This document shows, in pieces, positions 45,000-57,500 of a stretch of DNA of 64,000 nucleotides (positions are counted from its first letter, which is position 1; every line of letters starts with the position of its first letter). Origin of the DNA: Polytrichum commune (lineage: Eukaryota > Streptophyta > Polytrichopsida > Polytrichales > Polytrichaceae); assembly GCA_950295325.1 (NCBI GenBank), contig OX485804.1:9362001-9426000 (forward strand), given 5' to 3'. The notes under the pieces are model-generated. The model ran no database searches and was not told the DNA's origin. It was given only the letters and a program-made list of their open reading frames with translations. The position numbers were made by a program, and so were the translations under genes.

Positions 45000-46880
45000 T
45001 TGTTCTCGTTCAAATTAAAAAATAATAGGAGAATCGAATGAGACTCGCACCTATCTAAGTCTTAAAACATTAAAGAATCTCCTTGGCAAGTGAGGAATCT
45101 GGAGGAAGACATGAAGTGACTCCACAATGACTTCTCTTTTAGAGAGCATGTGGGGTTTCTCTCTAGAATGAAAGGCTTAGGCGATCACATAGGCCCACAT
45201 AGGCCTTCCCGATTGTATTTGACTATTCAGAGCCTATTTTGAATACATAGTTGAAACTCATCATAACATGTGTATTTATGGTGCTTGTTCTTAAACACAA
45301 GCTTTGCCATAGACCCCTCATACATAGATGTCCGCATAAGAGTGGTGTTGGGTTAGGGCATGTGTGCCTTAATAGCATAATTTCCTTCTACACTAGAGTT
45401 TTAAGTCAAAAGCTTGAACTTGCAATTTCCAAGGTTATGATATTTGGAACCAACAAGCTTTTAACCTAGCCTCAAAGTATTGAGTTTGATCAACCCTCAA
45501 AACTCTTATTAGTTTCAACAAGTGTAAACATGAAACTTGGACCCTTATGAATATTGAATATGGAATTCAAATAAGCCAATCCATAATGGGTTAACAAAAA
45601 ATTATCAGATTAAACAAATAACAATACCCATGTTCTGTGCTAAAGTTAAAAGTGATGGTCTTAGGTCCATCTACCATAGGGTTGCTTTACACATGAATAA
45701 AGAGTTGTCACAGTGAATTTCTAAGGGCCCTTGAAACTCATCAAATTCTATACCGTGTGCAATTGATGGACCCTCAAGCTGAGTGTAAATTGGAATTGGA
45801 CATGTTTAATGGACATCAACATATTGTATGCACACTTCAATATGGTAGACCCTATTATTATCTATGTAACTTACATTTTACTCATCATTTAAACATTTTT
45901 GTATTTTTACCTCTTTTATGGCTTCTATTTACCTTTGCATTCTTCACCAAGCCTTTCCACATAGTTACACACATTCTTCAATTCAAATAGAAAGAAGGTT
46001 TTAGAGCTAGAAGGTACCAATTTTCTAAAAAGAAAACTTGTTGATATCAAATTTTGTCTTCAAGGTATTTGTCCCGGGGTGGAAACTCTCCGATTTAGAA
46101 CAACCAATCCTAAATCACCTCTAATACTTCTAATGAATTTGATGATTTGTTGTTTGAGAAAGAGGAGTTGAACATGCTTGGAAAGAGGGCATTGAGAGGA
46201 ATCCATTGAACAATTTGTGTCTAATTTGGAAAGGACCTTGCATTTTAAAATGTTAATTTTAATAAATGTATCTATTTAAAGGAGAAATTACTATAAACAT
46301 GGGTCACTATCCAGACCCCCTAGATATTGAAATTCACTTCTAAGAGAATCTATAAAATTTCCTAGAATTTAAAGTTAATTCACTTTTAAAGTTTAAAGTG
46401 CTTAAGATGCAGAAAAAATTCAAAAATAATAGAGTTATCTTAAAGTCTTCAAAGAATGATGAAGCCGTGGTTTTGATCTTCATTGAGGAAAATTTCTATT
46501 AAGAGCTCTATAGGTTGTGATATATCAAAGCTTGTTTTGAAAGTTGGGTGAAACTTTGGGACCTCCTTTGTCCACCTCTCTAACTTTGAGAGCATTTTAG
46601 GATCTAAAATATGGTATGTGCATGGGACTTGCTATCCTAAATCCCATATTAGCTCATGCAAGGCTAGCTTGACCCACCCATCCCAGTAGGATAAGCCAAA
46701 AAACTAGTTTTTTATAGGATGGCACCACTCTTTATGTATGCCAGTTCAAGCATCAAGAAAACTTAGGTGACTTTGTGTTAATTCTCATAGACCCTGGGTT
46801 TGGTATTAAAACTAGTTTTGCCAGCTTTTCTATACAAATTACTCTAATGCTTCTTAGAAATGAATTAAGAGCTCCAAACC
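45000..46880. other. Intergenic, no supported gene
   Basis: Short frames only (45251-45469, 45757-45990). Nothing recognised. Confidence 0.35.
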
Positions 46881-46884
46881 AAAT

Positions 46885-47319
46885 GCTACAAACACGGGGA
46901 GGTCACTCCATTGTAAAGTTGAACAACCACGTGTGAACACTTTACATGTAAAAAAATCCTACTTTTTAACATAAAGCATCACCAAAGTGAGTCAAACTTT
47001 TATCAATTTTTTTCATGAGTAGATATACGCGGTACCTATTACATAGTAAAAAATGGTAACTAAATTTGATGATTTGTTTTTTTTTCAATAAAACATACCG
47101 TTTCTAACTATAATGATGCAGAATTGAACTAAAACAATTACTACAAAAATGAGGATGATTATTTAAAAAAAATTCAAAATATACTATCAATGGTTATGTA
47201 CATGTAGAGAAAATATCATAAATTTTAAAATTATATATAGCATGTAATATAGGGGTAGCAAACCTTGTTCACACGTGGTGTTCAACTTGACAATGGAGTG
47301 ACCTCCCCGTGGCTACAAA
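46885..47319. mobile_element. hAT-type MITE with long TIRs and perfect 8-bp TSD
   Basis: The element is 46893-47311 (419 bp). The ends are inverted over nearly 50 bp; the first 20 bases, CACGGGGAGGTCACTCCATT, are identical in both arms and the rest differs by single-base indels. GCTACAAA flanks it at 46885-46892 and 47312-47319. The 8-bp TSD and CA...TG ends fit hAT. The AT-rich centre is non-coding. High arm identity suggests a fairly recent insertion. Confidence 0.93.
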
Positions 47320-47389
47320 CATGACCCTTGTAAGTGCTACAAATAGTTCCCACCTGAGACTTATGTGATTCCTTGCATTTTTGTTGCAT

Positions 47390-47760
47390 TTATATTTTAC
47401 CACATATATATAAACCTAAGGCTTGACAAATTATCTTAAGGCTTGGAAAACGTACACTTTTGACCCAAAGAAACCCCAGAAAGGTTAAAATATGCATTGA
47501 AAGTAAGAGGGACAACAAAGTGGACATGATGAAATTGGCTAACTTTGGGTTACGTACAACTTCGGCAAGTTCCTTTTCAACATGTGAGAAAGTGACGTGG
47601 TGGTCTATCCTAAGCTCCCTCTTTAGAGTGTTTGGTAAGACGGTTATCAAGTTCCATAACATTACTTACTTTAGCCATGGCATTGTGTGGGTCATGGCTA
47701 AGATTCTCGAATATTTGGTGGCTTGAGTCTAAACTCACCAAATAATCAAGAATCTCGGCC
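47390..47760. other. Open frames on both strands, unknown
   Basis: Overlapping frames 47390-47662 (minus, 90 codons) and 47460-47726 (plus, 88 codons). The minus product has a hydrophobic stretch (STLLSLLLSMHILTFLGFLW) that could be membrane-spanning. No family recognised; at most one can be real. Confidence 0.2.
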
Positions 47761-47965
47761 ATGGCCCACATAACGATATGTTATGTTATGTCGGGACCTC
47801 ATCAAGGCAATGAAATATATATAGTTGCCTATGATACTTACTTAATTGTTTGCCAAGGTCTAACGAATATTGTGTTAGACTCACCTCTTTTATGTGGCCA
47901 GGCACAAATTCTTTTAAAAGTAGACCATAAAACATTATCATGTTGTTGTCATGTAGGACTCCATA

Positions 47966-48102
47966 TAAGGTAGATGGATCTCAAGTGGCTTGTATTCTTA
48001 ATCGGGATTTGGACCCCTAGATTTGATTGGTATGTGGTTCGGTGAGGATCGAAGAGCAAACATCATGAAGACACATGTTTAAAAGAGATTGGACTATGTC
48101 TT

Positions 48103-48136
<34 letters not shown>

Positions 48137-48375
48137 CACTACATTACACTCAATAATGAACACAAGTGGGAGGACCTATGTATCAAGTTAAAAAATCAAC
48201 AAACTTGCACTTTTGATAATCATAACTAAATTAAATGAGGTTGATTTTCAATCCGATTTTTGCAAATGGTTCATCGTAGATTTGCTAATGCAACACAAGC
48301 TTTGTTGTACAAATTGATTTAGTAGAAGTTGGAGAACATGAAAAATGAACCAAATAACACCCGCATACCTTAGAT
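47966..48375 (+). mobile_element. Family G element, best copy
   Basis: From ATAAGGTAGATGGATCTCAA to AACACCCGCATACCTTAG, whose ends are partly inverted (TAAGGTA / TACCTTA). An (AT)n microsatellite (48107-48131) sits inside and is absent from the other copies. Non-coding. Confidence 0.75.
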
Positions 48376-48419
48376 ATTTCATCCATTCAAATTTCCTCAA
48401 TCCCTTAGGCTCTCAAGGT

Positions 48420-48967
48420 CTACATCGTTCATGGTATCTGGTGTCACATGTGTAATAGTCATTGTCACGTACTCTACATTGAGGCAATGTATGCTAGCAC
48501 ATGATCAACAACTTCACCATTAGTGTCACTTCATGACACTTGGTGTTCAAGTCTGCAACATAAAATCTTGGCATGAGTATGTTCAATATTGCTATGAGGT
48601 ATATGCCAATGTTACACAATGGTTCACAAGTTGACTACAAGTAAATACAAATGGCAAAATTTAACATTAGCATGCTCAAGAATTTCTTCTTCTTGCATAC
48701 TATTATGTAAACACATGACACTTGCCATTAGTGTGCTCAATAATACCTTCCCTTACATGCTAAAATGTCAAACTATCATTTCAAGTATCCCAATGTGTTA
48801 TGCTAAATGTCACAATATAAGAAAATTCACTCCAAATTTTCACTTATTTTAACAAATAATGTCATGTTTATAATTAGCAAACATGGCAATTTGAGACCTC
48901 TAGACATGATCTTGTTTAGGTGCTTCGCCAATAGCATGCGTGACACTAAATACCACACACAATGTAG
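48420..48967 (+). mobile_element. Family F TIR element, 548 bp
   Basis: CTACATCGTTCATGGTATCT...GTGTCAC on the left, reversed on the right (GTGACACTAAATACCACACA...TGTAG). It shares the family interior. A family A fragment (48966-49064) abuts the right end. Confidence 0.8.
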
Positions 48968-49064
48968 TGTAAAGCGAACTTAGACCATCTCCAACTTCCC
49001 CACTAGTGAGAGAAATTGTATATTATGGGTCAAGAGCCCTCATGCTCTAGTGCATAGTGGCCCT
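48966..49064 (+). mobile_element. Family A element, right-end fragment
   Basis: GTGTAAAGCGAACTTAGACC to AGTGGCCCTTAG resembles the last 100 bases of 9823-10296. Confidence 0.6.
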
Positions 49065-49745
49065 TAGTGTAGAAGGGCCTAAGATTTGCCCCTTGTGAAC
49101 TACACTAATTATCCCATTTAGTGCGTGTTACTATTGAGAGTTACGTAGTGCTCTGACTACTGAACGAGAGTGTAATATTATTGTACCAAGCAAAGTCATT
49201 CAAGTTCTATGATGTCCGCAAATCCTGTCGAACTCTTGTTAGTAAAAAGTAGAACTCCTGAGTTTAAAGACATTATTGCATTGTGTAATTCCAAATAGTA
49301 ACATGGGATAATCAGTGTACTTGTGTCAACTTCTAGCCTTAGAGAACACATGAAACTTGTTGCTACGGTCCACTCACTCTAACTTAAAAAATTTCCACCT
49401 CGATTTGTTTTATTTAATTCTGAGACAACCGACAGAAAGTTTCTCACCTCATTGAAACCCTACTAGACTGTGAGAAGGTGTGGCCATGTTACAGGTAGGC
49501 TGCCAACACACTTGACATTCTTCTTGATGGTGTGAAGATACTACTTGTATGTGACCAGGATTGCAGCATGCTTCGAATTCAAGTTGTGTATTGAGTCGGT
49601 TTACCTGCCTATTTGCACAATCCATAGTAGTAAATAACTGCACTGGTTGTTAGAGAGGATGGGCACGAGTTCCGAGGCCGCCTCGATCCGCTTGCAACAC
49701 ACCACGCATTGTTATGATGGCTTTCTCATCAATCTGGACAAAAGC

Positions 49746-50290
49746 TTCCACCAAATTTCGAATGATTTCTTCCACCATGGAAGGGAGGGAGGGACTTTTG
49801 CTGCCAATTCGACGACTACAGGATCATTATCGAGCGCTCACAATTCGAGCCGTGAGAACCACTGTAACGTAGCCAGTCGAAGGCAATCTTCTCCAATCTG
49901 CGAGTTTGGTAGACATTCAAAATACGTATCTTACACCACAGGAAATCTGGTTAAGGAGCTGATGTGTGGAGAAAAACTAGTATCATCATGTCAAGGTCGC
50001 ACCGAATTTGCCGAATGATCTGTTCCACCATGGGAGTAACTTGGTTTTGCTGCTGTGGTGACTCTAGGACCATTATTGAGGGCTCGCAGTTTCAGCTGTG
50101 AGATCACCGACTGTAACCCGCAAAAGATAATCTTCTCCAACCCTTGTAGACATTCAAAATACATATCTTACCCAACAGGATTCCCAGTTAAGCAAGTGTG
50201 CAAAGAAACTAGTATCAGGTCCAGAGTACACCAAAATTGCAAATGATTTCGTCCAACATGGAAGTGACCTACTTCTGCTGCTTCAGCCAC
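49746..50290 (-). repeat. Tandem, gene-like duplication (three diverged units)
   Basis: Units start near 49746, 50000 and 50226 and share AATGATTTCTTCCACCATGG-like, AGACATTCAAAATACRTATC and AATCTTCTCCAA blocks. The minus strand of the middle unit reads YFECLQGLEKIIFCGLQSVI then SQLKLRAL, leucine-rich-repeat-like in spacing. The first unit has the same reading with a stop and frame changes. A decayed LRR gene is possible. The plus frame 49647-50018 (123 codons) lacks such a pattern and is probably a shadow. Confidence 0.4.
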
Positions 50291-50401
50291 TCTACAAGTC
50301 TAGTAGCAAAGGCTCACTCTTGTCAAAGACGTGTCAAATGTGTCTCGGGATGCACATTTTCAATCTTCTCCAATCTTCAAGCACTAGTAGGAAGCATTGG
50401 C

Positions 50402-50750
50402 CCTAGAATACTCTTTCCATTTGACACATGCGGTCATATGAACACGATCCAATTGACAAGTGTTCATCAAATGTCATAGAATTCACTTGATTGTTGTAGA
50501 TTGGTTGTGTGCTAATGTCCTCATGTGTCAAATGGGAAGTGCATTCTAGGAGAACATTTTCCTACTCCTACTAGCACTAAGTAGGAGAAGTGGTTCTAAC
50601 ACATACTTCCCATTTGATTTGACACGGGCGATCATTAACGCACGATCTAGTCAAGTGAAATCTATAACTATTCTAGATTGGACTCGACTCTCATCAACCG
50701 GGTCATGGTCGAATGACCACATGTGTCGAATGGGAAGTGTGTTCTAGGAA
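50402..50750. mobile_element. Two family E foldback elements in tandem
   Basis: 50402-50549 and 50592-50750 each have inverted ends built from TTCCCATTTGACACATG / CATGTGTCAAATGGGAA-type arms near CTAGAACACT, with short loops. They share the ACACGATCYARTTGACAAGT region. Each would fold into a hairpin. Confidence 0.7.
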
Positions 50751-50900
50751 CATGTATCCTACTAGTTTAGTGAAGTTTGACGGAAATTCAAAAAACGTGT
50801 TATGGAATACAATGGAAGCGGAATTCTAGTTGAGTGTGAAAGAAGTCTAATATAAATCAGGATGTTTTAAACTTACATCAACATGTCATTCATGATTCAA

Positions 50901-51449
50901 CGACACCGTTTATGGTATTTAGTGTCACATACACTATTTGTAAAGGGCCTAAACTAGATGCTTAGAGGTCTCAAAGTGTCACGCCCACTAATTACCAATA
51001 CGATTCCATTCGTCAACATAAGTAACTTCTTCAATTGAAATAAAATAAATTAAAATAAATCTACATTATGACATTTAGAGTAACACATTTGGATACATTA
51101 GATGATAATCTGGAGCTCTAATATGCAAGGGGAAGATATTTTCGAGAGTGCTAAATGACAAGTGTCATGTGTTAACCTTAGTGCTTACATTTTAGTATGC
51201 CAGAGGAAGATATACTTTGAGCATACTAACAACAAGTGTCATTTGTCTACACTTCAGTTAACTTGTAAACCATTGTGTAACATACACATACACCTCATAA
51301 CCCTACTAAACCTACAAATGATTAGTCAGCGCACTTGAACGCCAAGTGTCATGAAATGACACTTACGTTGAAGTTGTTAAAACGCCTCGGAGTAGGGTGA
51401 GTGCGTGACACTATTACAGACGTGACACTGAACACCATGACCGGTGTAG
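50901..51449 (-). mobile_element. Family F TIR element, reversed copy, about 549 bp
   Basis: ACACCGTTTATGGTATTTAG...GTCAC at the left, and GTGACACTGAACACCATGAC...GGTGTAG at the right, are inverted. The interior is the reverse of 48420-48967. Confidence 0.8.
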
Positions 51450-51596
51450 CCCTCCCCAAGTAACTTAACTTACTTCGTGGGAAGCAGTGACAATGATAAG
51501 TTAGTGTAGTGACTAGTCTAGTCCTGGCAGGCAGCAGCAGCTGACACATGGCTCAACATAATTTAATGTGGTACCCAAAAGTATGAAAGGAGCACA

Positions 51597-51680
51597 ATGG
51601 CCTCGAAGCCCGAGATCATCATCCTTGGCACCAGTTCCTCGATCCGCGAGCAGACTGATCAAGGCCGGCGATCGAGCTAG
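51597..51680 (+). CDS. Tiny frame with coding-like start, possible first-exon remnant
   Basis: AGCACAATGGCC is a good plant start context. The frame reads MASKPEIIILGTSSSIREQT and stops after 27 codons in GATCGAGCTAG-rich DNA. The amphipathic start and GC content differ from the surroundings. No continuing exon was found before the satellite array. Confidence 0.25.
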   Translation: MASKPEIIILGTSSSIREQTDQGRRSS

Positions 51681-51746
51681 CTAGCTAGGCGAGCGCGATC
51701 GAGCTCTGAATGAGCATATGTGTTAATTTACAGTCATGAGTGGGGT

Positions 51747-51764
51747 GGGGGGGGGGGGGGGGGG
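51747..51764. repeat. G homopolymer run
   Basis: About 18 consecutive G, next to the start of the large tandem array. Confidence 0.85.
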
Positions 51765-51879
51765 CATGCGGTGCGTTTGTTTGTCTGGTTTAACTTATTT
51801 AGTTCTCAGACACTTCTACTGACCAACCTCCGCACTGATGCAGACCCAGTCCTTCCCTTGACATCATCCATCTGGCCGC

Positions 51880-54595
51880 CTCTCATTCCTCGCGCATGGG
51901 CCCATATGAATGTCCCATCACGAAATTTTCTCCTCGTGTCTGGGCATAAGGTAGATGGGTCGTCGCTCGAAGCGCTGAGCATAGGTACTATTATACGATT
52001 ACGAAGTCCTTGTTGGGATTTGAGAAGGGATTCCAACGCACCCAAACATGCTTTCTTTGAATTCCGTATGCAAAAGTTATAAGGGTTTAGATTATTATCG
52101 GTACATGAACCAAAACCAACACATGAGTTGGTGTTAAGGTGGTGGACATTCTTATCATTCCTCATGCGCGACAACCATCCCAATTTCAACCATATGAATG
52201 TCCCATCACGGAATTTTCTGCTCATGTCTGGGCACATTCTGTAAGGTAGATGGCGTGTCACTTGAAGCGCTGAACATAGGTACTATTATACGATTAGAAA
52301 GTCCTTGTTGGGATTTGACAAGGGATTCCAACGCACCCAAACATGCTTTCTTTGAATTCCGTATGCAAAAGTTATAAGGGTTTAGATTATTATCGGTACA
52401 TGAACCAAAACCAACACATTAGTTGGTGTTAAGGTGGTGGGCATTCTTATCATTCCTCATGCGCGACCACCATCCCAGTTTCAACCATATGAATGTCCCA
52501 TCACGGAATTTTCTGCTCATGTCTGGGCACACTCTGTAAGGTAGATGGCGTGTCACTTGAAGCGCTGAGCATAGGTACTATTATACGATTAGAAAGTCCT
52601 TGTTGGGATTTGACAAGGGATTTCAACGCACCCAAACATGCTTTCTTTGAATTTCGTATGCAAAAGTTATAAGGGTTTAGATTATTATCGATACATGAAC
52701 CAAAACCAACACATGAGTTGGTGTTAAGGTGGTGGGCATTTTTGTCATTCCTCATGCGCAATCACCATCCCAGTTTCAACCATATGAATGTCCCATCACG
52801 GAATTTTCTGCTCACGTCTGGGCACACTCTGTAAGGTAGATGGTGTGTCACTTGAAGCGGTGAGCATAGGTACTATTATACGATTAGAAAGTCCTTGTTG
52901 GGATTTGACAAGGGATTTCAACGCACCCATACATGCTTTTTTTGAATTCCGTATGCAAAAGTTATAAGGGTTTAGATTATTATCGATACATGAACCAAAA
53001 CCAACACATGAGTTGGTGTTAAGGTGGTGGACATTCTTATCATTCCTCATGCGTGACAACCATCCCAGTTTCAACCATATGAATGTCCCGTCACAAAATT
53101 TTCTGCTCGGGTCTGGGCACACTCTATAAGGTAGATGGTGTGTCACTTGAAGCGGTGAGCATAGGTACTATTATACAATTACAAAGTCCTTGTTGGGATT
53201 TGACAAGAGGTTTCAACGCACCCAAACATGCTTTCTTTGAATTCCATATGCAAAAGTTATAGGGGTTTAGATTATTATTGGTACATGAACCAAAACCAAC
53301 ACCTCGGGGGGGGGGGGGGGCAGTGTGTTAAAAAGTTAAGGATATAGGTGCGAACAACCACTATTTTATAGGGGGGTATTACTTTCAATTCTTTTTTTTT
53401 TTTCACATGCTATCATTATGTAAATTTCTACTTTGGGTTAATAGAAAAATGGCTTGCATTACTTATAATTCCAAATTACCTATTATTCCATACCCTATAG
53501 TACTTTAAAGATGTCCAGTGCCATTTTTGATACCCTATATTACTCTTAAGTCCATTTATAATTTTTAGCCCCCATGTTTTTAAAATACCCTATCATTTGT
53601 TCGCACGTATATTGCTACTCCAACCAATGACTACCCCCCCCCCCGAGACCAACACATGAGTTGGTGTTAAGGTGGTGGGCATTCTTATCATTCCTCATGC
53701 GCGACCACCATCCCAGTTACAACCATATGAATGTCCCATCACGGAATTTTCTGCTCATGTCTGGGCACACTCTGTAAGGTAGATGGTGTGTCACTTGAAG
53801 CGCTGAGCATAGGTACTATTATATGATTACAAAGTCCTTGTTGGGATTTGACAAGGGATTTCAACGCACCCAAACATGCTTTCTTTTAATTATTATATGC
53901 AAAAGTTATAGGGGTTTAGATTATTATCGGTACATGAACCAAAACCAACACATGAGTTGGTGTTAAGGTGGTGGACATTCTTATCAGTCCTCATGCGCAA
54001 CAACCATCCCAGTTACAACCATATGAATGTCCCATCACGGAATTCTTTGCTCATGTTTGGGCACACTCTGTAAGGTAGATGGTGTGTCACTTGAAGCGCT
54101 GAGCATAGGTACTATTATATGATTACAAAGTCCTTGTTGGGATTTGACAAGGGATTTCAACGCACCCAAACATGCTTTCTTTTAATTATTATATGCAAAA
54201 GTTATAGGGGTTTAGATTATTATCGGTACATGAACCAAAACCAACATAGGAATTGGTGTTAAGGTGGTAGACATTCTTAGCATTGCTCATGCGCGACCAC
54301 CATCCCAGTTACAACTTGATGCATGGGCCCATATGAATGTCCCATCACAAATTTTTTTGCTCATGTTTGGGCACACTCCATAAGGTAGATGGTGCGTCAC
54401 TTGAAATGCTAAGCACATGTACTTTTCTTACGATTAGAAAGTTCTTGTTAGGATTTGACAAGGTATTCCAACACGCCAAAATATGTCTTCTTTGATTTCC
54501 GTATGCAAAAGCTATGAGGGTTTAAATTTTCATTGGTACGTGAACCAAAACGAACACGTGAGTTGGTGTTAAGGTGGCGGACATTCTTAGTATCA
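51880..54595. repeat. Satellite-like array, eight units of about 295 bp
   Basis: The block CATATGAATGTCCCATCAC starts at 51903, 52191, 52486, 52781, 53076, 53724, 54020 and 54330 (the last as CCATATG). Spacing is 288, 295, 295, 295, 648 (unit with insertion), 296 and 310. Shared blocks include AGTCCTTGTTGGGATTTGA and AACGCACCCAAACATGCTTT. The first and last units are the most diverged and both carry GCATGGGCCC before the start block. 295 is not a multiple of three, so the minus frames of 86-151 codons are repeat shadows. Confidence 0.95.
53295..53655. mobile_element. 345-bp element inserted in a satellite unit, 8-bp TSD
   Basis: The element is 53303-53647. It begins CTC followed by a long G run and ends in a long C run followed by GAG, so the TIR is CTCGGGGGGGGG. 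ACCAACAC is duplicated at both sides (53295-53302 and 53648-53655); the uninterrupted units carry this octamer once. Subterminal TGCGAACAA occurs in both arms. The interior is AT-rich and non-coding. The TSD length suggests hAT-like or a related superfamily. Confidence 0.92.
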
Positions 54596-54599
54596 ATGT

Positions 54600-57500
54600 G
54601 TACTTATTATGTAAGATTTTAGGGTGGTGGAGTAGTGCCCTCGACCATAGATTTTTGTACGTCCTACATGTGTAGGCAAAAAATAATAATTCTTAGGCAT
54701 ATATGTGGTCTTATTGTAGGCACTTCCAACTCCATAGACAGTTTTGGCAGTTGGATTGGATCATGAGTTGTTTCGTCCAATCAGCAGTTGCGAGTCCCAA
54801 CAATTGTTGTTTCAAGTTTTAGAATTAGAGTTGTGATACAAAAATTGTAAGAGGTCAAAATGAAGACTTTGTTTTTCTCTTCTTCTAAAAATGTTGAAAT
54901 GGTCCAATATGCCCTACTGCTTATGCCCTACTGCTTTTGTTAATAATTGAACCTATAGTGGTTAATGTGTTTTGAATCTTGAGCACATAGGCCTACCTCA
55001 AGGCAACGCATGAGAATGAACCCCATCGTGAACCGTTTGCGAACCTTCACAAACCATTGTTGCCATGAACAGTCGTGACCCATCTCAAACGCTACTTTGA
55101 ACGGTTGATACATCCTACCAAAAAGTAGTATCGTGACAACAAAAAGAGATCTTGATGAGGAACGAAAGGAGATGATACTTGCAAATGAAACTACAAATCT
55201 TGGTTAATTGAAATGTTCTGAACTAGGTTTTGAGTAGATCTAGAATTTTGCATAACTCGTGGACATAACTAGTTGTGTGTGCACACTTTCGTTGGTCAAC
55301 CTTATTATAGATATGGCAAAAAATTAAGTTAGTCTTAGATGTGGATGCCATATCTTGTCGTAGACACGTTTTAGTTGCATACACATTGTGTTTTCTCTCT
55401 CCAAAAGGCACATCTAGAGTGATTATTTGATCAATTTACTTCTCTTGTTGTACAAGTCTTTTGTCCATATATACTAAAATTCTAGTTCTTGAAACTACTG
55501 AGCATCATTGTAGAATCTAACAACATAGAAAAAACCGATCTTGCATTTTAATTCAAACTCCTTTCAAGGACCTCAATTTTGTCAACCCTAGAAAGGATTA
55601 CCAATTGCTTATGATATAGAGCCATAGGACTCTTCTCAACAAACGGAGTGCACTCAAAGTGAGATAGAGGTAGACCATGAAATATAAAATGATGAAAACA
55701 TGGTCCCATCCATCATATATTTTTAACAAGACTTAGAAGCCCTACAAACATGTAATATGGTTGGTGAGCATGTGTCAGCATAATTGAGTATATTTCTTTT
55801 GATGCTATTGGACCACAATTGGATGTGTTTAAGGCTAAATAAGGGGGCAACAATTAGACAAACATTTTGAAATTATTGGAGAATGTGTTATCATGGTAGC
55901 TTGGGGGGTGGACTCTTCATTATGTACCAATGACATGCTAGAAAATGGACTCATGTAATTATACTAGGCTTTTCAATTTAGTGTGACAAATGCCTCCACT
56001 ACATATACAAACTATACATCATGAATTACATAGGCCTTTATTACACATGAAATTCATTATCACTTACAAATGAGAAAGTCATTGAATGTATTCTCATCCA
56101 TAGCATGCAACTCAACGCTTGTATCAAACAAAGACAAGAGCACATGAACTTAGCCACACTCCGGAGAGCAAATCTCAAGGACACCCATGAGTGTTCCAAG
56201 GGCCTTGAGTTTGTAAGAACCTAAAATCCAAATCCAAATCCAAAACAAAAACATACATGGTAGTCATTAAGGACTATGACCATATGACAACAATGGATGA
56301 AAACATGAACTGGATGAGACTAACACATGTATTGTCAATTTCTCTCTAAGCTTGAGGGCCCCCTTTTGTACATCCACCTATACTTCAAAGAAATTGATAG
56401 CCTTTTCAAATGTACACACTAAAGTAACATAATACCTCTCCCTGATGTATACTATGTACGCTAATGCCTCAAATAGTACCCTTTCTTACACTCACGTTAG
56501 TTCGTGCGTGGTATGAAGAATCCACCCCCGGGCATGGTAGTGGCACAATAGTGGTCTTCTAGACAATGGAAAATTGATCCAATTTTTACAATAAAAACGG
56601 TGCTTCCAAAGTGGAGCATGTACAATAAGATCTTCATAGCACACCCTAATTTATATTCATTCACCATAAATGTGGATGCTTAGAAATAGTGTGCTTAACA
56701 TTCTTTGAAACGAGTGGTGTATTAGAATGAAATCAAAAGATCAATGAATTATTCTTTGTTACAAAACACAAATACCAACATTATAAACGTAAAATTCTAC
56801 ATAAGATGAAATTTCACATGATAAATTTTCATATGTTATAAAGACATGTCTTTTCAAATGTGAGAATTGCATATGGATGCATTAGTTTAAATTTAAAATA
56901 TCTATCATCAAGAAACAATCATCACTAGTTTGTGGTAGGAACGTGAAACACCTTCCAAACCATGAAGAAACATATTGCCCGATTTTCCACTAAAAGTATA
57001 AAATAAATAGTTCAAATATTATACACTTGCAAAGTTGCAAGTGGAAATAGGTGAGATATGAGGGGACAAAGAGAGATCATGTCTACTTTGTATTCATATA
57101 GCATCTACTTCTTTATTTGAACCCCCCGTTTTTCTAGGTATCCATGTGTCACACGAAGTGCTCGAGGTAGTGATGGACTCCCCATATTGAACCATCAACT
57201 TTGGTGCCATATATGACAGTTGGTCTTTAAGATTCTCTTCAGATTTAAGATCAATAAGACTTGAAAGGACTAATAAATACTTATAGAATCTACATGCCCT
57301 CATACGGTATATGGTTACAACGATACTCAAAATTTAGTCCTCTCGAGTCTAATTAACATTGGCCAAAATACTAAATAGCATACTTGATTATGAGATAAGC
57401 TTGAGTAGGATTGAAGTAAATCTAGACTTACACATGAATTTTGGACAAAATTGCATTGTATGCGTGTATATCTACAAACGGATTTTATAATAGAAATAAC

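Noticed and set aside
51806-53146. Long minus-strand frames (up to 151 codons) that repeat similar protein sequence
   Set aside because: They lie on the 295-bp array. The unit length is not a multiple of three, so the shared peptide reflects repeated DNA, not a repeat protein.
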